Shown one piece after another: positions 11,696-20,701 of a DNA stretch of 23,138 nucleotides. The position numbers and the translations under genes were made by a program. Numbering within the stretch: position 1 is the stretch's first letter; each line of letters begins with the position of its first letter. Below the pieces are notes generated by a model that had not been told where the DNA came from, ran no database searches, and worked only from the letters and a program-made list of their open reading frames with translations. The DNA is taken from positions 1-23,138 of the forward strand of contig CALABJ010000015.1 of the NCBI GenBank assembly GCA_937885645.1. Direction: 5' to 3'. The DNA is from RGIG4097 sp937885645. Its GTDB lineage: Bacteria; Bacillota; Clostridia; Christensenellales; CAG-917.

Positions 11696-14608
11696 TTAGA
11701 TTTCGCCGTGCAAGTGACGGATGAGTCTGTTGTTGACCTCGTAGGTGCTTCCCGGTGTGATGTTGCCGTTTTGACCATAGGTGAACAAATAAATGGACTT
11801 GCCACCCAGCGCGCCGTTGAGGATTGCACCTGCATTGCCTGCTTCGGGGAGGATTTCGCTGGTGTCAATCATTTGGATTCTTTCGTCTTCAAAACTGCTG
11901 ACAAGGTAGGGTTGCTCAACTTGACCAAGTGCCTTCCATCCGCTGACGATGAAGCCAAGGTGGAAATACTCGGTGTTTTCGTAATAACGGCTGTACTCCT
12001 TGAAGGTTTCGCTGGCTGCAAGAGCATCACGAATCATGCCGTTGATTGCACCAATTTCAGGGATAATGTTGAGGACGTTGGTGGGTTGCCAGTTGTAGAT
12101 GTCCCAGAAGCCTGTTTGAGTGATCACTGCGGTCTTGCCTTCTGCCACCCATTGCTCTGCTCTTTCAACAGCTTCTTCACTGCCGTCACAGTAGCCTTGG
12201 AATGCCATGCTCATTGCTGTGCCCAGCATATTTGAGAAGACACAGTTGTTGATGTCAACGTGGGAATATCTGGGTGCAATCTCGTTTGAAGTTATATGGA
12301 CGAAGATTGCGGTCTCTGAGGTGTTTCTTACGATACAGCCGTCAAGTTTGAAGTCACCGCCGTAAACACGGAAGGTCGTGCCTGCGTTTTCAATGATTGA
12401 AAACTCAACAAGGTTGTTGGGCACACGGATTGTAAGGTCGCCGGGATTCAGTGATTCGATGCCGATGCAAGTGCCGGTGAGGCCTTGGGTGTCCTCTGCA
12501 TCATTTATGATGGTGTCGCCAACTTCGCAAGCGCGCAACGTGACGTTTGAAATCTTTGTGTTGCCGGTGTGGATTCTCACAAGGCTGTTCCAAGTGCCCC
12601 AGTATTGTGACTTGTAGCCGTAAATCATATGGCCGTTGCCGTAGAGATTTTTCATAAGGCGGATTTCTGTGCCCTTTGCGTAATCTCTCATTGCCAAGAT
12701 ATGTTCAAGGCCTGCGTGTTCACCATTTTCAAGCCAAAGCTCCTCTTCTTCATCTTTCAATCTCTTGTCCTCATCAACTTTTGCTCTGATGGCTTCAAGT
12801 TCTGAAATGAGTTCATCGTCAGGAACCCAGCCTCCTGCTCTTTCGACGTCATCTGCAAGGCAGATGTCCAAGAAACTTGCCTCGTAAGCGGGATTCAAGT
12901 TTTGTTTTTCAAGTTCCTTGTTGTTTTCTTCGCTGACTGCAAGGGCTTCTTCCCAAGTTGTAATGGACACACCCTTTGTCACCTTCACCACAAACTCAAC
13001 TGTTGTGTATTCAGGACGGGCGGCAAACTTGGGGTATTTGGCACTGATTGTGACGATAAGTTCGGTGTAGTCCTCAATGAGAGCACTGTTGAAATACATC
13101 TTGTTGTTGACAAAATATGCCTTTTCGCTGTCAACAAGTTGTCTTTCGTCACCTTCGCCAACGTATTCTTGTGCTTTGAAATTGTATGCTGAATAGAATT
13201 CCTCTTTGTTTGCTCCTTCGGGGAAAACGGGACGCATAAAGTTGAACTCAAAGGAGTTGTCTTTCTTTGTATAATTGAAGGTCGCCACATCGGGCACGTA
13301 GGTTGAAAGGTCATCAACATCTGCGTAAACGTCCACATAAACCATACTGCCGTTGACGGTTTCTCTTGCGATGCCTTCTTCTGCGCATGCGGCAGGAGTT
13401 TCAACAAGAAGCACCGTGACCACTTCTCTTACGTTGATGGTGACGGACACACTCTTTCCACCTGCAGTTGCGGTGATGACTGCCTTGCCACTGCTGACAC
13501 CGGTGACAACGCCGTTTTCGTCAACCTTTGCAATGGTTTCACGATTTGATGACCAAGTGACATCAGGTGCGCCCACTGCAAACATATCAGCAAAGCTGGC
13601 GGTGAGATAGAGTTTTTGTCCTCCTGTTGAAAGGACATATCCGCCGTCCTCTTGTGCTTCGAAGAGGTCTGCGTTGTCAATGACGATTGCGCCCTCGTCA
13701 CACTTGTTGACGTTGACTGAAACGCCGTCAACTTCAATGATTGCGGTGCTGTCTGTGAGGAGAATGCCGTCTCCTGCTCCGTTGAGGGTTGCTCCTGCAA
13801 CCAGAGTCACACTTGATGCGTCAACGCCGAGGGCACTGAACAAAAGTTCATTGCTGGCGGTGGTGACGTTGTTGCCAAACACTGTTGCGCCCTTTGACAC
13901 TGTGACGTCGTGGGTTGCTTCAACGTAGGCATCACTGCCATGGACTGATGCCTTTGCTTTGATGGTGGCTGTGCCTTCGCCTACTGCTCTGACAACACCG
14001 TTTAAGTCAACGGTGAGGATTGAGGTGTCACTGCTTTCATAAAGCATGGTGTCAACCTTTGCGTCAACGGGGGTTGTTGCCACTTGCAAAAGTGCGCTTT
14101 CGCCTACGGTGAGAGTGTCATCACAAATGACGTCGATGCTTTCAACTTTGTAGCCTACAACGTAAACGATGCAGGTTGCAACGTGGGTTTCTGCATGGGC
14201 TTTCAGCACAAAGGAGCAATAGGAATTGACGTAGAGATAGCCCTCTTGTGAGCAGGTTTCGTCCTCGCCACCTCTTGCGGTGCTGGTTTCGTTGAGATAT
14301 GCAGGTGCGGGGGCTGTGCCTTCGTCCCACATTTCCTTGTAGTCCTCGTCAATGCAGACAAGGTCCTCAATTGTCCAAGTGTATGACTTGTTTGTTGCGC
14401 GGTCAGGCATAACGTTGACCGTGAATAAATCCGAAAGTTTGTACACGGAGTTGTTGGTGTCAAACTCCATTTCAACGTAATTTTTGTCAAGCGTAATGTC
14501 ATCCACAGCGATGTGCGTGCGTGTCGAAACGAAGACACTGACCAGTGCCACGACAAGCACGATTATCACAGGGATAATCACAAGTATGCCAATCATTACT
14601 TTTTTCAT
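11696..14608 (-). CDS. Membrane-anchored surface protein with Big_2 Ig-like domains and a beta-helix-like region
   Basis: This 970-residue protein starts with an uncleaved-looking N-terminal anchor (hydrophobic residues 4-28, no clear cleavage site), so most of it should be outside the cell. Two bacterial Ig-like (Big_2) domains are visible: about 157-237 (GVVRAVGEGTATIKA) and about 325-393 (DENGVVTGVSSGKAVITATA). A charged, helical stretch (about 585-660, EEELWLENGEHAG) precedes a beta-helix-like segment with short repeating strands (about 670-830). No LPXTG motif or C-terminal membrane segment is present. ATG 14608 is chosen over an upstream in-frame start because AAGGAGATATT precedes it. 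It lies 57 nt after the ABC permease gene, suggesting a functional link. The role (adhesion, polysaccharide contact, or exporter accessory) is unknown. Confidence 0.8.
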   Translation of the reverse strand: MKKVMIGILVIIPVIIVLVVALVSVFVSTRTHIAVDDITLDKNYVEMEFDTNNSVYKLSDLFTVNVMPDRATNKSYTWTIEDLVCIDEDYKEMWDEGTAPAPAYLNETSTARGGEDETCSQEGYLYVNSYCSFVLKAHAETHVATCIVYVVGYKVESIDVICDDTLTVGESALLQVATTPVDAKVDTMLYESSDTSILTVDLNGVVRAVGEGTATIKAKASVHGSDAYVEATHDVTVSKGATVFGNNVTTASNELLFSALGVDASSVTLVAGATLNGAGDGILLTDSTAIIEVDGVSVNVNKCDEGAIVIDNADLFEAQEDGGYVLSTGGQKLYLTASFADMFAVGAPDVTWSSNRETIAKVDENGVVTGVSSGKAVITATAGGKSVSVTINVREVVTVLLVETPAACAEEGIARETVNGSMVYVDVYADVDDLSTYVPDVATFNYTKKDNSFEFNFMRPVFPEGANKEEFYSAYNFKAQEYVGEGDERQLVDSEKAYFVNNKMYFNSALIEDYTELIVTISAKYPKFAARPEYTTVEFVVKVTKGVSITTWEEALAVSEENNKELEKQNLNPAYEASFLDICLADDVERAGGWVPDDELISELEAIRAKVDEDKRLKDEEEELWLENGEHAGLEHILAMRDYAKGTEIRLMKNLYGNGHMIYGYKSQYWGTWNSLVRIHTGNTKISNVTLRACEVGDTIINDAEDTQGLTGTCIGIESLNPGDLTIRVPNNLVEFSIIENAGTTFRVYGGDFKLDGCIVRNTSETAIFVHITSNEIAPRYSHVDINNCVFSNMLGTAMSMAFQGYCDGSEEAVERAEQWVAEGKTAVITQTGFWDIYNWQPTNVLNIIPEIGAINGMIRDALAASETFKEYSRYYENTEYFHLGFIVSGWKALGQVEQPYLVSSFEDERIQMIDTSEILPEAGNAGAILNGALGGKSIYLFTYGQNGNITPGSTYEVNNRLIRHLHGEI

Positions 14609-14624
14609 AATATCTCCTTGGCTT

Positions 14625-14644
14625 TCACAAAACAAGTTTTGTGA
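14625..14644 (-). other. Intercistronic hairpin with CTTG loop
   Basis: On the minus strand TCACAAAA-CTTG-TTTTGTGA, in the gap between the permease and surface-protein genes, directly upstream of the latter's ribosome-binding site. It is similar in build to the hairpin at 20702-20721. Could tune translation or mRNA decay. Confidence 0.5.
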
Positions 14645-14665
14645 TTGCCTACAATTTTCTAGTGT

Positions 14666-16375
14666 TTACGGAACTATCTTTTGATAGCGTTTGTCAAGGT
14701 TGACAAAGAGCAGGCTTGCACTTGCAATGAGCAGTGCGGCGGATACGCCGATGAGCACTCCATAGACTTCGGCAGGTTGCATGTCAATGACCAACTTGCC
14801 AATGGCAAGGCCGTTGAAGCTGAACACCATTGCAAACACGCCGTAGATGACTGCGGTGAAGATGCCGGTGAAAAGTGCAAGTGCCACGTTTTTGTTGGCT
14901 GCAACCAACTCGCCGTCGCCACCTACGTTGAAGGTGGGTGACTTGATGTCTGCCCACACTGACAAGCAGGTTTGTGCAAGGACTGTCAGTTCACAAATGA
15001 TGAATATCATCCCCACGTCAAGAGGGGTGAGCAGATTGCCCCCTGCCTCAGTGCCAAATGCCACCGCCACAGTTATGCAACAAAGTGCCACTGAAACTGA
15101 TCCCACAATGCCGTAAAGGAACAGTTTTGTCAGGATTTGGTGTGTGAAGCTGACAGGGATAATCTTTGTGTGATAGAACACGTTGCCCTCTCTTGAAATT
15201 GAGGTTGATGCAAAGGACACGATGATGGTGACAAAGATGACGACAACCAAAAGTGTCAAGCCGGGGACAATGGACGTGCCAACGCTCTTTGTGCCCATTG
15301 CTGATGCAAGCGCGTTGCAGTAATACACCATGACGGGTGCTGCGCAAGCCATTGCAAGATACTGGAAGGAGTAGTTGAAGCTTCTGAAAATCAAGAAGAA
15401 TTCTCTGTGCAACAATGCTCCAAACACACTGCGTTTCACGTTGCGCTTGACCAGTTTGACCATGGATTGTTTTTCGGTTTCTATGCCCTTCAAAATTGTG
15501 CCGTAATAGCACTTTGTGGTGACAAAGAATGCGCTGACACCAAGTGCTCCGTTGATGAGGAAGAGATAGAGGAATGAAAGCCCCATTTCCTTTGCCCCAA
15601 GGCCTGCGTGGATTTTGCCTGCAAGAAGATAGGCATACCAGTTGAAGGGATAGCAGTTGTGGGCAAACTTCATCACGTTTTCTCTGATTGTAGGGTCATC
15701 AAAGAGGTTGACATTGTTGTCTGCAAGATATTCCAAAATGCTTGAAAGTGCCGTCATATACAGGACGAAACATCCGCAGATTGCTGCAATGATGATGACA
15801 AGCACCAAAAGGAATTGGTTTTTGATTGCGTTGACAACTCTCATCACGGGGATTGCCACCAAGTTTGCGATGAAGAAAGGAAGCATTGTTGAGAAGAGGA
15901 TCATCGCGATTGATGCAAAATAGAATCCTGCTCCTGCTCCGGTGATTGCTCCATACACCACGTGGAAAGGCAGAGTGATGAGCACTGTCACTGCCAAATT
16001 GTGCAAAGCACAATAGATTGATTTTGCAATGAGGATTTCAGTGCCGTTGACGGGGAAACGGAACAACAATTCATTGTCGCCGTTCATATACAAGTTTTTC
16101 ACCACGTTGCCTATTGCCACAACCGTTGAAATGCCGATTGTGATAAGGTTGACTATGGTCAAAAACTCGATTCGCATGCCCGCGCGCACAACAAACATCC
16201 TCGTAAGGAAATAGATGCCCACAATGAGAAGTGCGTAAACCACCAGACCAAAAATAACATTCATGACCTTCATGGCCTTGTCCTTTTTGGTCAGTTCAGT
16301 GGAGACGTCCTTGCGGGATCGTAAATCAAGACGGAAAAGTGTTTTTACACTTTGCCAAGAAATTGTTTGTTTCAT
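14666..16375 (-). CDS. Large ABC transporter permease
   Basis: This 569-residue membrane protein has roughly 12 hydrophobic segments in two halves, the first running from about residue 36 to 310 and the second from about 340 to the C-terminus. Charged loops are visible near 215-250 and 300-340 (GIETEKQSMVKLVKRNVKR). It looks like a fused pair of ABC-2-type membrane domains, so one copy could work with an ATPase dimer. Its ATG shares one base with the stop codon of the ATPase gene, so the two are coupled. No peptidase or substrate-binding domain is seen. Similar proteins are annotated simply as putative ABC exporter permeases; the substrate is unknown. The gene for a large surface protein follows. 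Confidence 0.85.
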   Translation of the reverse strand: MKQTISWQSVKTLFRLDLRSRKDVSTELTKKDKAMKVMNVIFGLVVYALLIVGIYFLTRMFVVRAGMRIEFLTIVNLITIGISTVVAIGNVVKNLYMNGDNELLFRFPVNGTEILIAKSIYCALHNLAVTVLITLPFHVVYGAITGAGAGFYFASIAMILFSTMLPFFIANLVAIPVMRVVNAIKNQFLLVLVIIIAAICGCFVLYMTALSSILEYLADNNVNLFDDPTIRENVMKFAHNCYPFNWYAYLLAGKIHAGLGAKEMGLSFLYLFLINGALGVSAFFVTTKCYYGTILKGIETEKQSMVKLVKRNVKRSVFGALLHREFFLIFRSFNYSFQYLAMACAAPVMVYYCNALASAMGTKSVGTSIVPGLTLLVVVIFVTIIVSFASTSISREGNVFYHTKIIPVSFTHQILTKLFLYGIVGSVSVALCCITVAVAFGTEAGGNLLTPLDVGMIFIICELTVLAQTCLSVWADIKSPTFNVGGDGELVAANKNVALALFTGIFTAVIYGVFAMVFSFNGLAIGKLVIDMQPAEVYGVLIGVSAALLIASASLLFVNLDKRYQKIVP

Positions 16376-17199
16376 TATTTTTCCTCCGTCTCAACGGCGG
16401 TGTCGTCGGTGTTTTCAGTGGGAAGGTCGGGGCGCATATCTGCACTTTCTTGTGCCACGTAGTCCTCGAACAAACGCTTGTCGTAAGTGCCGGTGATCTT
16501 GAAGAACCTTTCTTCAAGGTTTGCCTTGTTGGCTTCGTTGTTTTTCAGGTCAAACATATCAATCAGTTGACCATCGTTGACGATTGCCACTCTGTCACAA
16601 AGTTTCTTGACAAGGTCAAGGTTGTGTGAGCTGAAAAATACGGTGTTGCCCTTTCTGCAATGCTCACGCATATATGCGATGATTTCTGCAATTGATTGAG
16701 GGTCAAGACCCATCATAGGCTCGTCAAGCACCCAAAGTTTGGGCTCATGAATGAGGGCGGCGATGATGCAAATCTTTTGCTTCATACCGTGTGAATATGC
16801 CTTGATTTGTCTGTCAACTGCAAAGCGAAGACGGAAAAGGTCAAGATAGTGTTCAAGACGAGCGTTTCTGTCTTCAAGGGACACCTTGTAGAGGTCGGCA
16901 ACATAGTTGACGTATTCTCTGCCTGTGAGTTTTTCATATACTGAGTGGTTGTCGGGGACGTAGCCCATTTCCATTTTTGCTGCGATAGGGTCTTTTGCGA
17001 TGTCGTGGCCACAGATTTCAATTGTGCCACTGTCAAAAGGCAAGATGCCTGTGAGACACTTGATTGTGGTTGACTTTCCTGCGCCGTTTTGTCCAAGGAA
17101 ACCGAAGATTTCACCGGGTTGAAGTTCAAAAGAAATGTCGTTGACGGCAAGTCTGTCGCTCTTGGGGTAGGTCTTTTTCAAGTGTTCGATTTTTAACAT
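16375..17199 (-). CDS. ABC transporter ATP-binding protein
   Basis: This 274-residue ATPase pairs with the permease encoded immediately downstream. Counting from ATG 17199, Walker A is GQNGAGKS (36-43), the Q-loop position reads GYVPDN (79-84, no glutamine, as in many ABC-2 exporters), the signature is the divergent YSHGM (135-139), Walker B is LWVLDE (155-160), and the switch His is H192. An acidic C-terminal tail of about 30 residues (from 245) has no match I recognise. The frame opens 9 codons earlier, but AAGGAGAAATTGAT lies just before ATG 17199. It is first in the operon, behind a promoter at 17310-17338 and a leader with a large palindrome. Confidence 0.93.
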   Translation of the reverse strand: MLKIEHLKKTYPKSDRLAVNDISFELQPGEIFGFLGQNGAGKSTTIKCLTGILPFDSGTIEICGHDIAKDPIAAKMEMGYVPDNHSVYEKLTGREYVNYVADLYKVSLEDRNARLEHYLDLFRLRFAVDRQIKAYSHGMKQKICIIAALIHEPKLWVLDEPMMGLDPQSIAEIIAYMREHCRKGNTVFFSSHNLDLVKKLCDRVAIVNDGQLIDMFDLKNNEANKANLEERFFKITGTYDKRLFEDYVAQESADMRPDLPTENTDDTAVETEEK

Positions 17200-17247
17200 A
17201 TCAATTTCTCCTTGAGTATTGTTCATTCATTGCCACGGGGGCTCTCA

Positions 17248-17265
17248 ACGCGTGTGATGACGCGT
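17248..17265. repeat. Paired ACGCGT motifs in the ABC operon leader
   Basis: ACGCGT occurs at 17248-17253 and 17260-17265, 12 nt apart, in the untranslated leader of the ABC operon. Each hexamer is self-complementary, so they can pair with each other or act as a protein site. Function unknown. Confidence 0.4.
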
Positions 17266-17277
17266 GCGTTTGTAAAT

Positions 17278-17297
17278 TATTTATTTATAAATAAATA
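17278..17297. promoter_or_regulatory. Perfect 20-bp palindrome, probable operator
   Basis: TATTTATTTATAAATAAATA is an exact palindrome beginning about 13 nt downstream of the ABC operon's -10 box, i.e. at or just after the transcription start. This is a typical position for a dimeric repressor site. No regulator gene lies beside it. Confidence 0.6.
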
Positions 17298-17309
17298 CAA
17301 CACATCGTC

Positions 17310-17338
17310 ATTTTACCACTTTCAAAATGCGGTGTCAA
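17310..17338 (-). promoter_or_regulatory. Promoter of the ABC/surface-protein operon
   Basis: On the minus strand a perfect TTGACA (17333-17338), a 17-nt spacer and TAAAAT (17310-17315). The leader to ATG 17199 is about 100 nt. No other strong promoter was seen before the patatin-polA-coaE genes, so it may drive all six. Confidence 0.78.
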
Positions 17339-17473
17339 CGATTTATCCTCTTTTTCAGGGGGTGAGGGCTTTCCTTGAAAATTGATTATTTTGTTCTATT
17401 TGTGGATTTTTTGTAAAAGCGATATTCTAACCGCTTCAATTAAAATGCAAATTTTGTCATATCCTGTTTTTGC

Positions 17474-17502
17474 TTGACTGAAAAAATAAATAGTGATATA
17501 AC
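17474..17502 (+). promoter_or_regulatory. Promoter of the MATE gene
   Basis: TTGACT (17474-17479), a 17-nt spacer and TATAAC (17497-17502). It is divergent from the ABC operon promoter. The ~130 nt between the two promoters hold no visible gene. Confidence 0.75.
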
Positions 17503-17561
17503 ACTTTGACGAAAGAAACCCTTATTTGAAATATTCAAAGACTAGAAATTGGATTATAGAT

Positions 17562-19076
17562 ATGTCAAAAGAACTCTCACAAGAATTGAAATCTAAAAAA
17601 CTTGGCAATATGCCCATTGGAAAACTCATCCTCACAATGAGTGGCCCTGCCATACTTTCTATGCTGGTGCAAGCCCTCTACAACATTGTGGACAGCATCT
17701 TCATCGGTATGTACGACCCCATCAACGGCGTCACTGCTCTGTCATACGCTATGCCTATGCAACTGCTTGTCAATGCCTTTGGCATTGGTCTTGCCGTGGG
17801 CACAGGCTCTATGATTTCTCGTCTTCTCGGTGAAGGCAGAAACGAGGACGCAAGTTTGACCGCTCAAACAGGTCTTTTCCTCGCCCTTGTGATGAGTGCT
17901 GTTTTTGCAATCTGCGGTTATTTCATCTCCCGCGCTTTCATCGGTCTTTATGCAAAAAACGACCCCGTTGTCTATGAAATGGCATCCAACTACCTCACCA
18001 TCTGCACCTGTTGCTCTTTTGGTATGATGCTTGAAATCATGCTCAACCGCATCATCCAATCAATGGGCAATATGATAATCCCTATGATAACCCAAATCGT
18101 AGGGGCAGTGGTCAACATCATCCTCGACCCTATCCTCATCAGCGTGGCAGGTATGGGTGCCGTGGGTGCAGCGGTTGCAACAATCATCGGTCAAATCGTG
18201 GCAATGTGCGTACCTATTGCAGTCATACTCAAAGACAAGACCAAGTTTGACATTGAAATTTTCTTTACAAGAAAATTCCGCCTCAAAAAGAAAATCATCG
18301 GTGGAATACTGCAAGTGGGCTTGCCTACAATCGTCATGAACTCAATCGGCTCAATTATGTACACCGTGGCAAACTTCATTCTTGGCGGATTTACAACACC
18401 TATCCTTGCAAACGGCGAAACAAAGGACTTTGCCGTGGGCGTTTGGGCATTTGGCATCTACTTCAAACTGCAATCCTTTGCTTTCATGCCCTGCTTCGGT
18501 CTCAATCAAGGTTGCATACCTATCATGGGCTACAACTACGGCGCAAACAACAAGGCACGTTTCAACAAGACCTTCCGCACCGCAATCATCATCGCATTTT
18601 CATATATGGTGTTTGCTTTGATCATATTCCACGCAATGCCTGAGATTCTTCTCAAACTGTTCTCTGCCCCTGACAACGCAGTTGTCATCGCTGAGGGTGC
18701 AAAGGCGCTTAGACTCTGTGCAGTGTGCTTCTTGCCCGCCGCAATCAGCGTCATCACCATTGCAATGTTCAACGCTGTCGGTCACGGCACAAAGGCAATG
18801 CTGATGTCCATCATCCGTCAAATAGGAGTGCTTCTCCCCGTGGGATTTGCGCTTTCAAAATACACTTCAATCGGTCTTGCAGGTTTCTGGGCGGCATTCC
18901 CCATTGCAGAGACAGTGGCGCTTGTCATCTTCTTCCCCATCGCACTTGCAACAATCAAAAAGATTTTCTTGAAGAAAGACCTTGAAAATCCTGTTGTAGA
19001 GCTTGATGGACACCTACCCACCCCTGCCCTAGATAGTGAGCAAGAAACACCATTTGAAGAAGAAAATATAGCATAA
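17562..19076 (+). CDS. MATE family efflux transporter
   Basis: This roughly 504-residue protein is a cation-coupled multidrug/toxin exporter of the MATE family, NorM/DinF-like. Twelve membrane segments are expected and the hydrophobic pattern fits. The opening GKLILTMSGPAILSMLVQALYNIVDSIFIG is the classic MATE N-terminal signature. The second half repeats the pattern (QSFAFMPCFGLNQGCIPIMGYNYGA). An acidic C-terminal tail follows the last membrane segment. The frame extends upstream to a TTG at 17526; I prefer ATG 17562, which gives the usual short N-terminus, although its ribosome-binding site is weak (TTGGATTATAG). The gene stands alone between its promoter and a shared terminator. The substrate is unknown. 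Confidence 0.93.
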   Translation: MSKELSQELKSKKLGNMPIGKLILTMSGPAILSMLVQALYNIVDSIFIGMYDPINGVTALSYAMPMQLLVNAFGIGLAVGTGSMISRLLGEGRNEDASLTAQTGLFLALVMSAVFAICGYFISRAFIGLYAKNDPVVYEMASNYLTICTCCSFGMMLEIMLNRIIQSMGNMIIPMITQIVGAVVNIILDPILISVAGMGAVGAAVATIIGQIVAMCVPIAVILKDKTKFDIEIFFTRKFRLKKKIIGGILQVGLPTIVMNSIGSIMYTVANFILGGFTTPILANGETKDFAVGVWAFGIYFKLQSFAFMPCFGLNQGCIPIMGYNYGANNKARFNKTFRTAIIIAFSYMVFALIIFHAMPEILLKLFSAPDNAVVIAEGAKALRLCAVCFLPAAISVITIAMFNAVGHGTKAMLMSIIRQIGVLLPVGFALSKYTSIGLAGFWAAFPIAETVALVIFFPIALATIKKIFLKKDLENPVVELDGHLPTPALDSEQETPFEEENIA

Positions 19077-19110
19077 AAAAAAGCACTCCATCTGGAGTGC
19101 TTTTAATTTT
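19076..19110. terminator. Bidirectional terminator between MATE and gpmI
   Basis: AGCACTCC and GGAGTGCT pair around ATCT, with an A-tract on the left and TTTT on the right, so it works for both converging genes. Confidence 0.9.
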
Positions 19111-19120
19111 AAGTTTAAAC

Positions 19121-20686
19121 TTATTTTATGATTGATTTATCCCAGTTTTCGTTTGGCTCAAGTCCCATAAGTTTTGCAACGGTTGCTGCCACGTTTGAAA
19201 GACCAAATTCGCCTTCTGCGATTTCTGCATCCGCGCCGTAAATGATGAAAGGCACAGGGTTGAGGCTGTGTGCTGTGCGCACTGCAATCTTGCCTTTCTT
19301 GTTCTTTTCAAGCATTTCGTCTGCATTGCCGTGGTCTGCGGTGATGACAAGAATTGAGCCGGTTTTGTCGATGACGGGGAGGAGTCTGTTGAGTGCAAGG
19401 TCCACTGCCTCGACACCGATGATTGTGGCTTCAAGACTGCCTGTGTGACCAACCATATCTCCGTTGGGGTAGTTGCAACGGATAAATTCATACTTGCCGC
19501 TTTCAACCGCTTTGATGACTGCATCTGTCACTTCTGCAGATTTCATCCAAGGGCGCTCATCAAAGGACACTTTGTCACTTTCAATTTCTTCCCAAGTTTC
19601 AAGTTCGTTTGAGAACTTTTCACTTCTGTTTCCGTTCCAGAAATATGTGACGTGGCCGTATTTTTGCGTTTCACTCACTGCGTATGAATTGATGCCGTGA
19701 TTGACACAGAATTCTGACAAGGTGTGCTTGATTTTGGGAGGCTCAACAAGGAAGCGTTTGGGGAGGCCCAAATCTCCGTCATATTGAAGCATCCCTGCGT
19801 ACAAAACCTTGGGCATATCACCTCTGTCAAAGCCGTCAAATTCATCATTGTCAAAGGCCATTGAAAGCTCGATTGCTCTGTCTCCACGGAAGTTGAAGAG
19901 TATGACGCTGTCGCCGTCTTTCATTGCGCCAACAGGTGCTCCGTTGTCTGTGACAACGAAAGCAGGCAAATCTTGGTCGATCATGCCGGGGTTTTCTGCT
20001 CTTGCGCTTTCAATTGCTTCGGTTGCGCTGGCGTATCCTTTGCCCTCGCCATAAACGTGGGTGTAGAAGCCGTTTTTGACCATATCCCAGTTGGCAAAAT
20101 ATCTGTCCATTGTGATGGTCATTCTTCCGCCGCCTGATGCGATTCTGCTGTCAAATCCGCCGTCGTTGAGGTCTGCCATTGCGCTTTCAAGCATATTAAC
20201 GTAAGTGAGGGCGCTTGTTGCAGGCACGTCACGTCCGTCAAGCAAAACGTGGACTCTAACTCTCTTGACACCATCGTTTTTTGCGCCCTTGATCAGTGCG
20301 ATAAGGTGGCCGATGTTGCTGTGGACGTTGCCGTCTGAAAGCAAACCGATGAAATGCATTGTGGAGTTGTTGTCAAGGCAGTTATCTTTGAGGGTTGTCC
20401 AAGCAGATGACTTGAAGATGTCACCGCTTTCAATTGCTTCTTCAACCAGCTTTGCGCCTTGTGAATAGACTTGTCCGCAACCAAGTGCGTTGTGTCCCAC
20501 TTCACTGTTGCCCATATCGTCATCGCTGGGGAGACCAACTGCCGTGCCGTGGGCTTTGATGTAGGTGTGAGGACAGGTTGCAAGGAGTCTGTCCAAAGTG
20601 GGAGTATTTGCCAAAGTGACAGCATCGCCAAGTCCTGTTGTTGACTTGCCGACACCGTCCATTACTACGAGAACGATATTTTTCAT
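19121..20686 (-). CDS. gpmI: 2,3-bisphosphoglycerate-independent phosphoglycerate mutase
   Basis: This 521-residue enzyme interconverts 3- and 2-phosphoglycerate in glycolysis using a phosphoserine intermediate and two Mn ions. Metal ligand D10 (VVMDG) and catalytic Ser61 in GNSEVGH are present. The C-terminal metal site (ITADHGNADEM, then RTAHSLNPVPF) is also intact, and the length matches the ~510-residue family. ATG 20686 is chosen because it begins directly with the MKNIVLVVMDG strand; the frame is open 6 codons further upstream. The ribosome-binding site is weak (TTTGGTG) and lies beside a strong hairpin at 20702-20721. It is third in the pgk-tpiA-gpmI operon; enolase is not in the window. 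Confidence 0.96.
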   Translation of the reverse strand: MKNIVLVVMDGVGKSTTGLGDAVTLANTPTLDRLLATCPHTYIKAHGTAVGLPSDDDMGNSEVGHNALGCGQVYSQGAKLVEEAIESGDIFKSSAWTTLKDNCLDNNSTMHFIGLLSDGNVHSNIGHLIALIKGAKNDGVKRVRVHVLLDGRDVPATSALTYVNMLESAMADLNDGGFDSRIASGGGRMTITMDRYFANWDMVKNGFYTHVYGEGKGYASATEAIESARAENPGMIDQDLPAFVVTDNGAPVGAMKDGDSVILFNFRGDRAIELSMAFDNDEFDGFDRGDMPKVLYAGMLQYDGDLGLPKRFLVEPPKIKHTLSEFCVNHGINSYAVSETQKYGHVTYFWNGNRSEKFSNELETWEEIESDKVSFDERPWMKSAEVTDAVIKAVESGKYEFIRCNYPNGDMVGHTGSLEATIIGVEAVDLALNRLLPVIDKTGSILVITADHGNADEMLEKNKKGKIAVRTAHSLNPVPFIIYGADAEIAEGEFGLSNVAATVAKLMGLEPNENWDKSIIK

Positions 20687-20701
20687 ATAAACACCAAACT
20701 G

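Noticed and set aside
12902..13192. Antisense open frames within the surface-protein gene
   Set aside because: They are shadows of a long, continuous frame with clear Big_2 domains and a good ribosome-binding site.
17200..17309. Riboswitch in the ABC operon leader
   Set aside because: Apart from the palindrome and the ACGCGT pair, I recognise no known aptamer core, and there is no terminator/antiterminator pair before the start codon.
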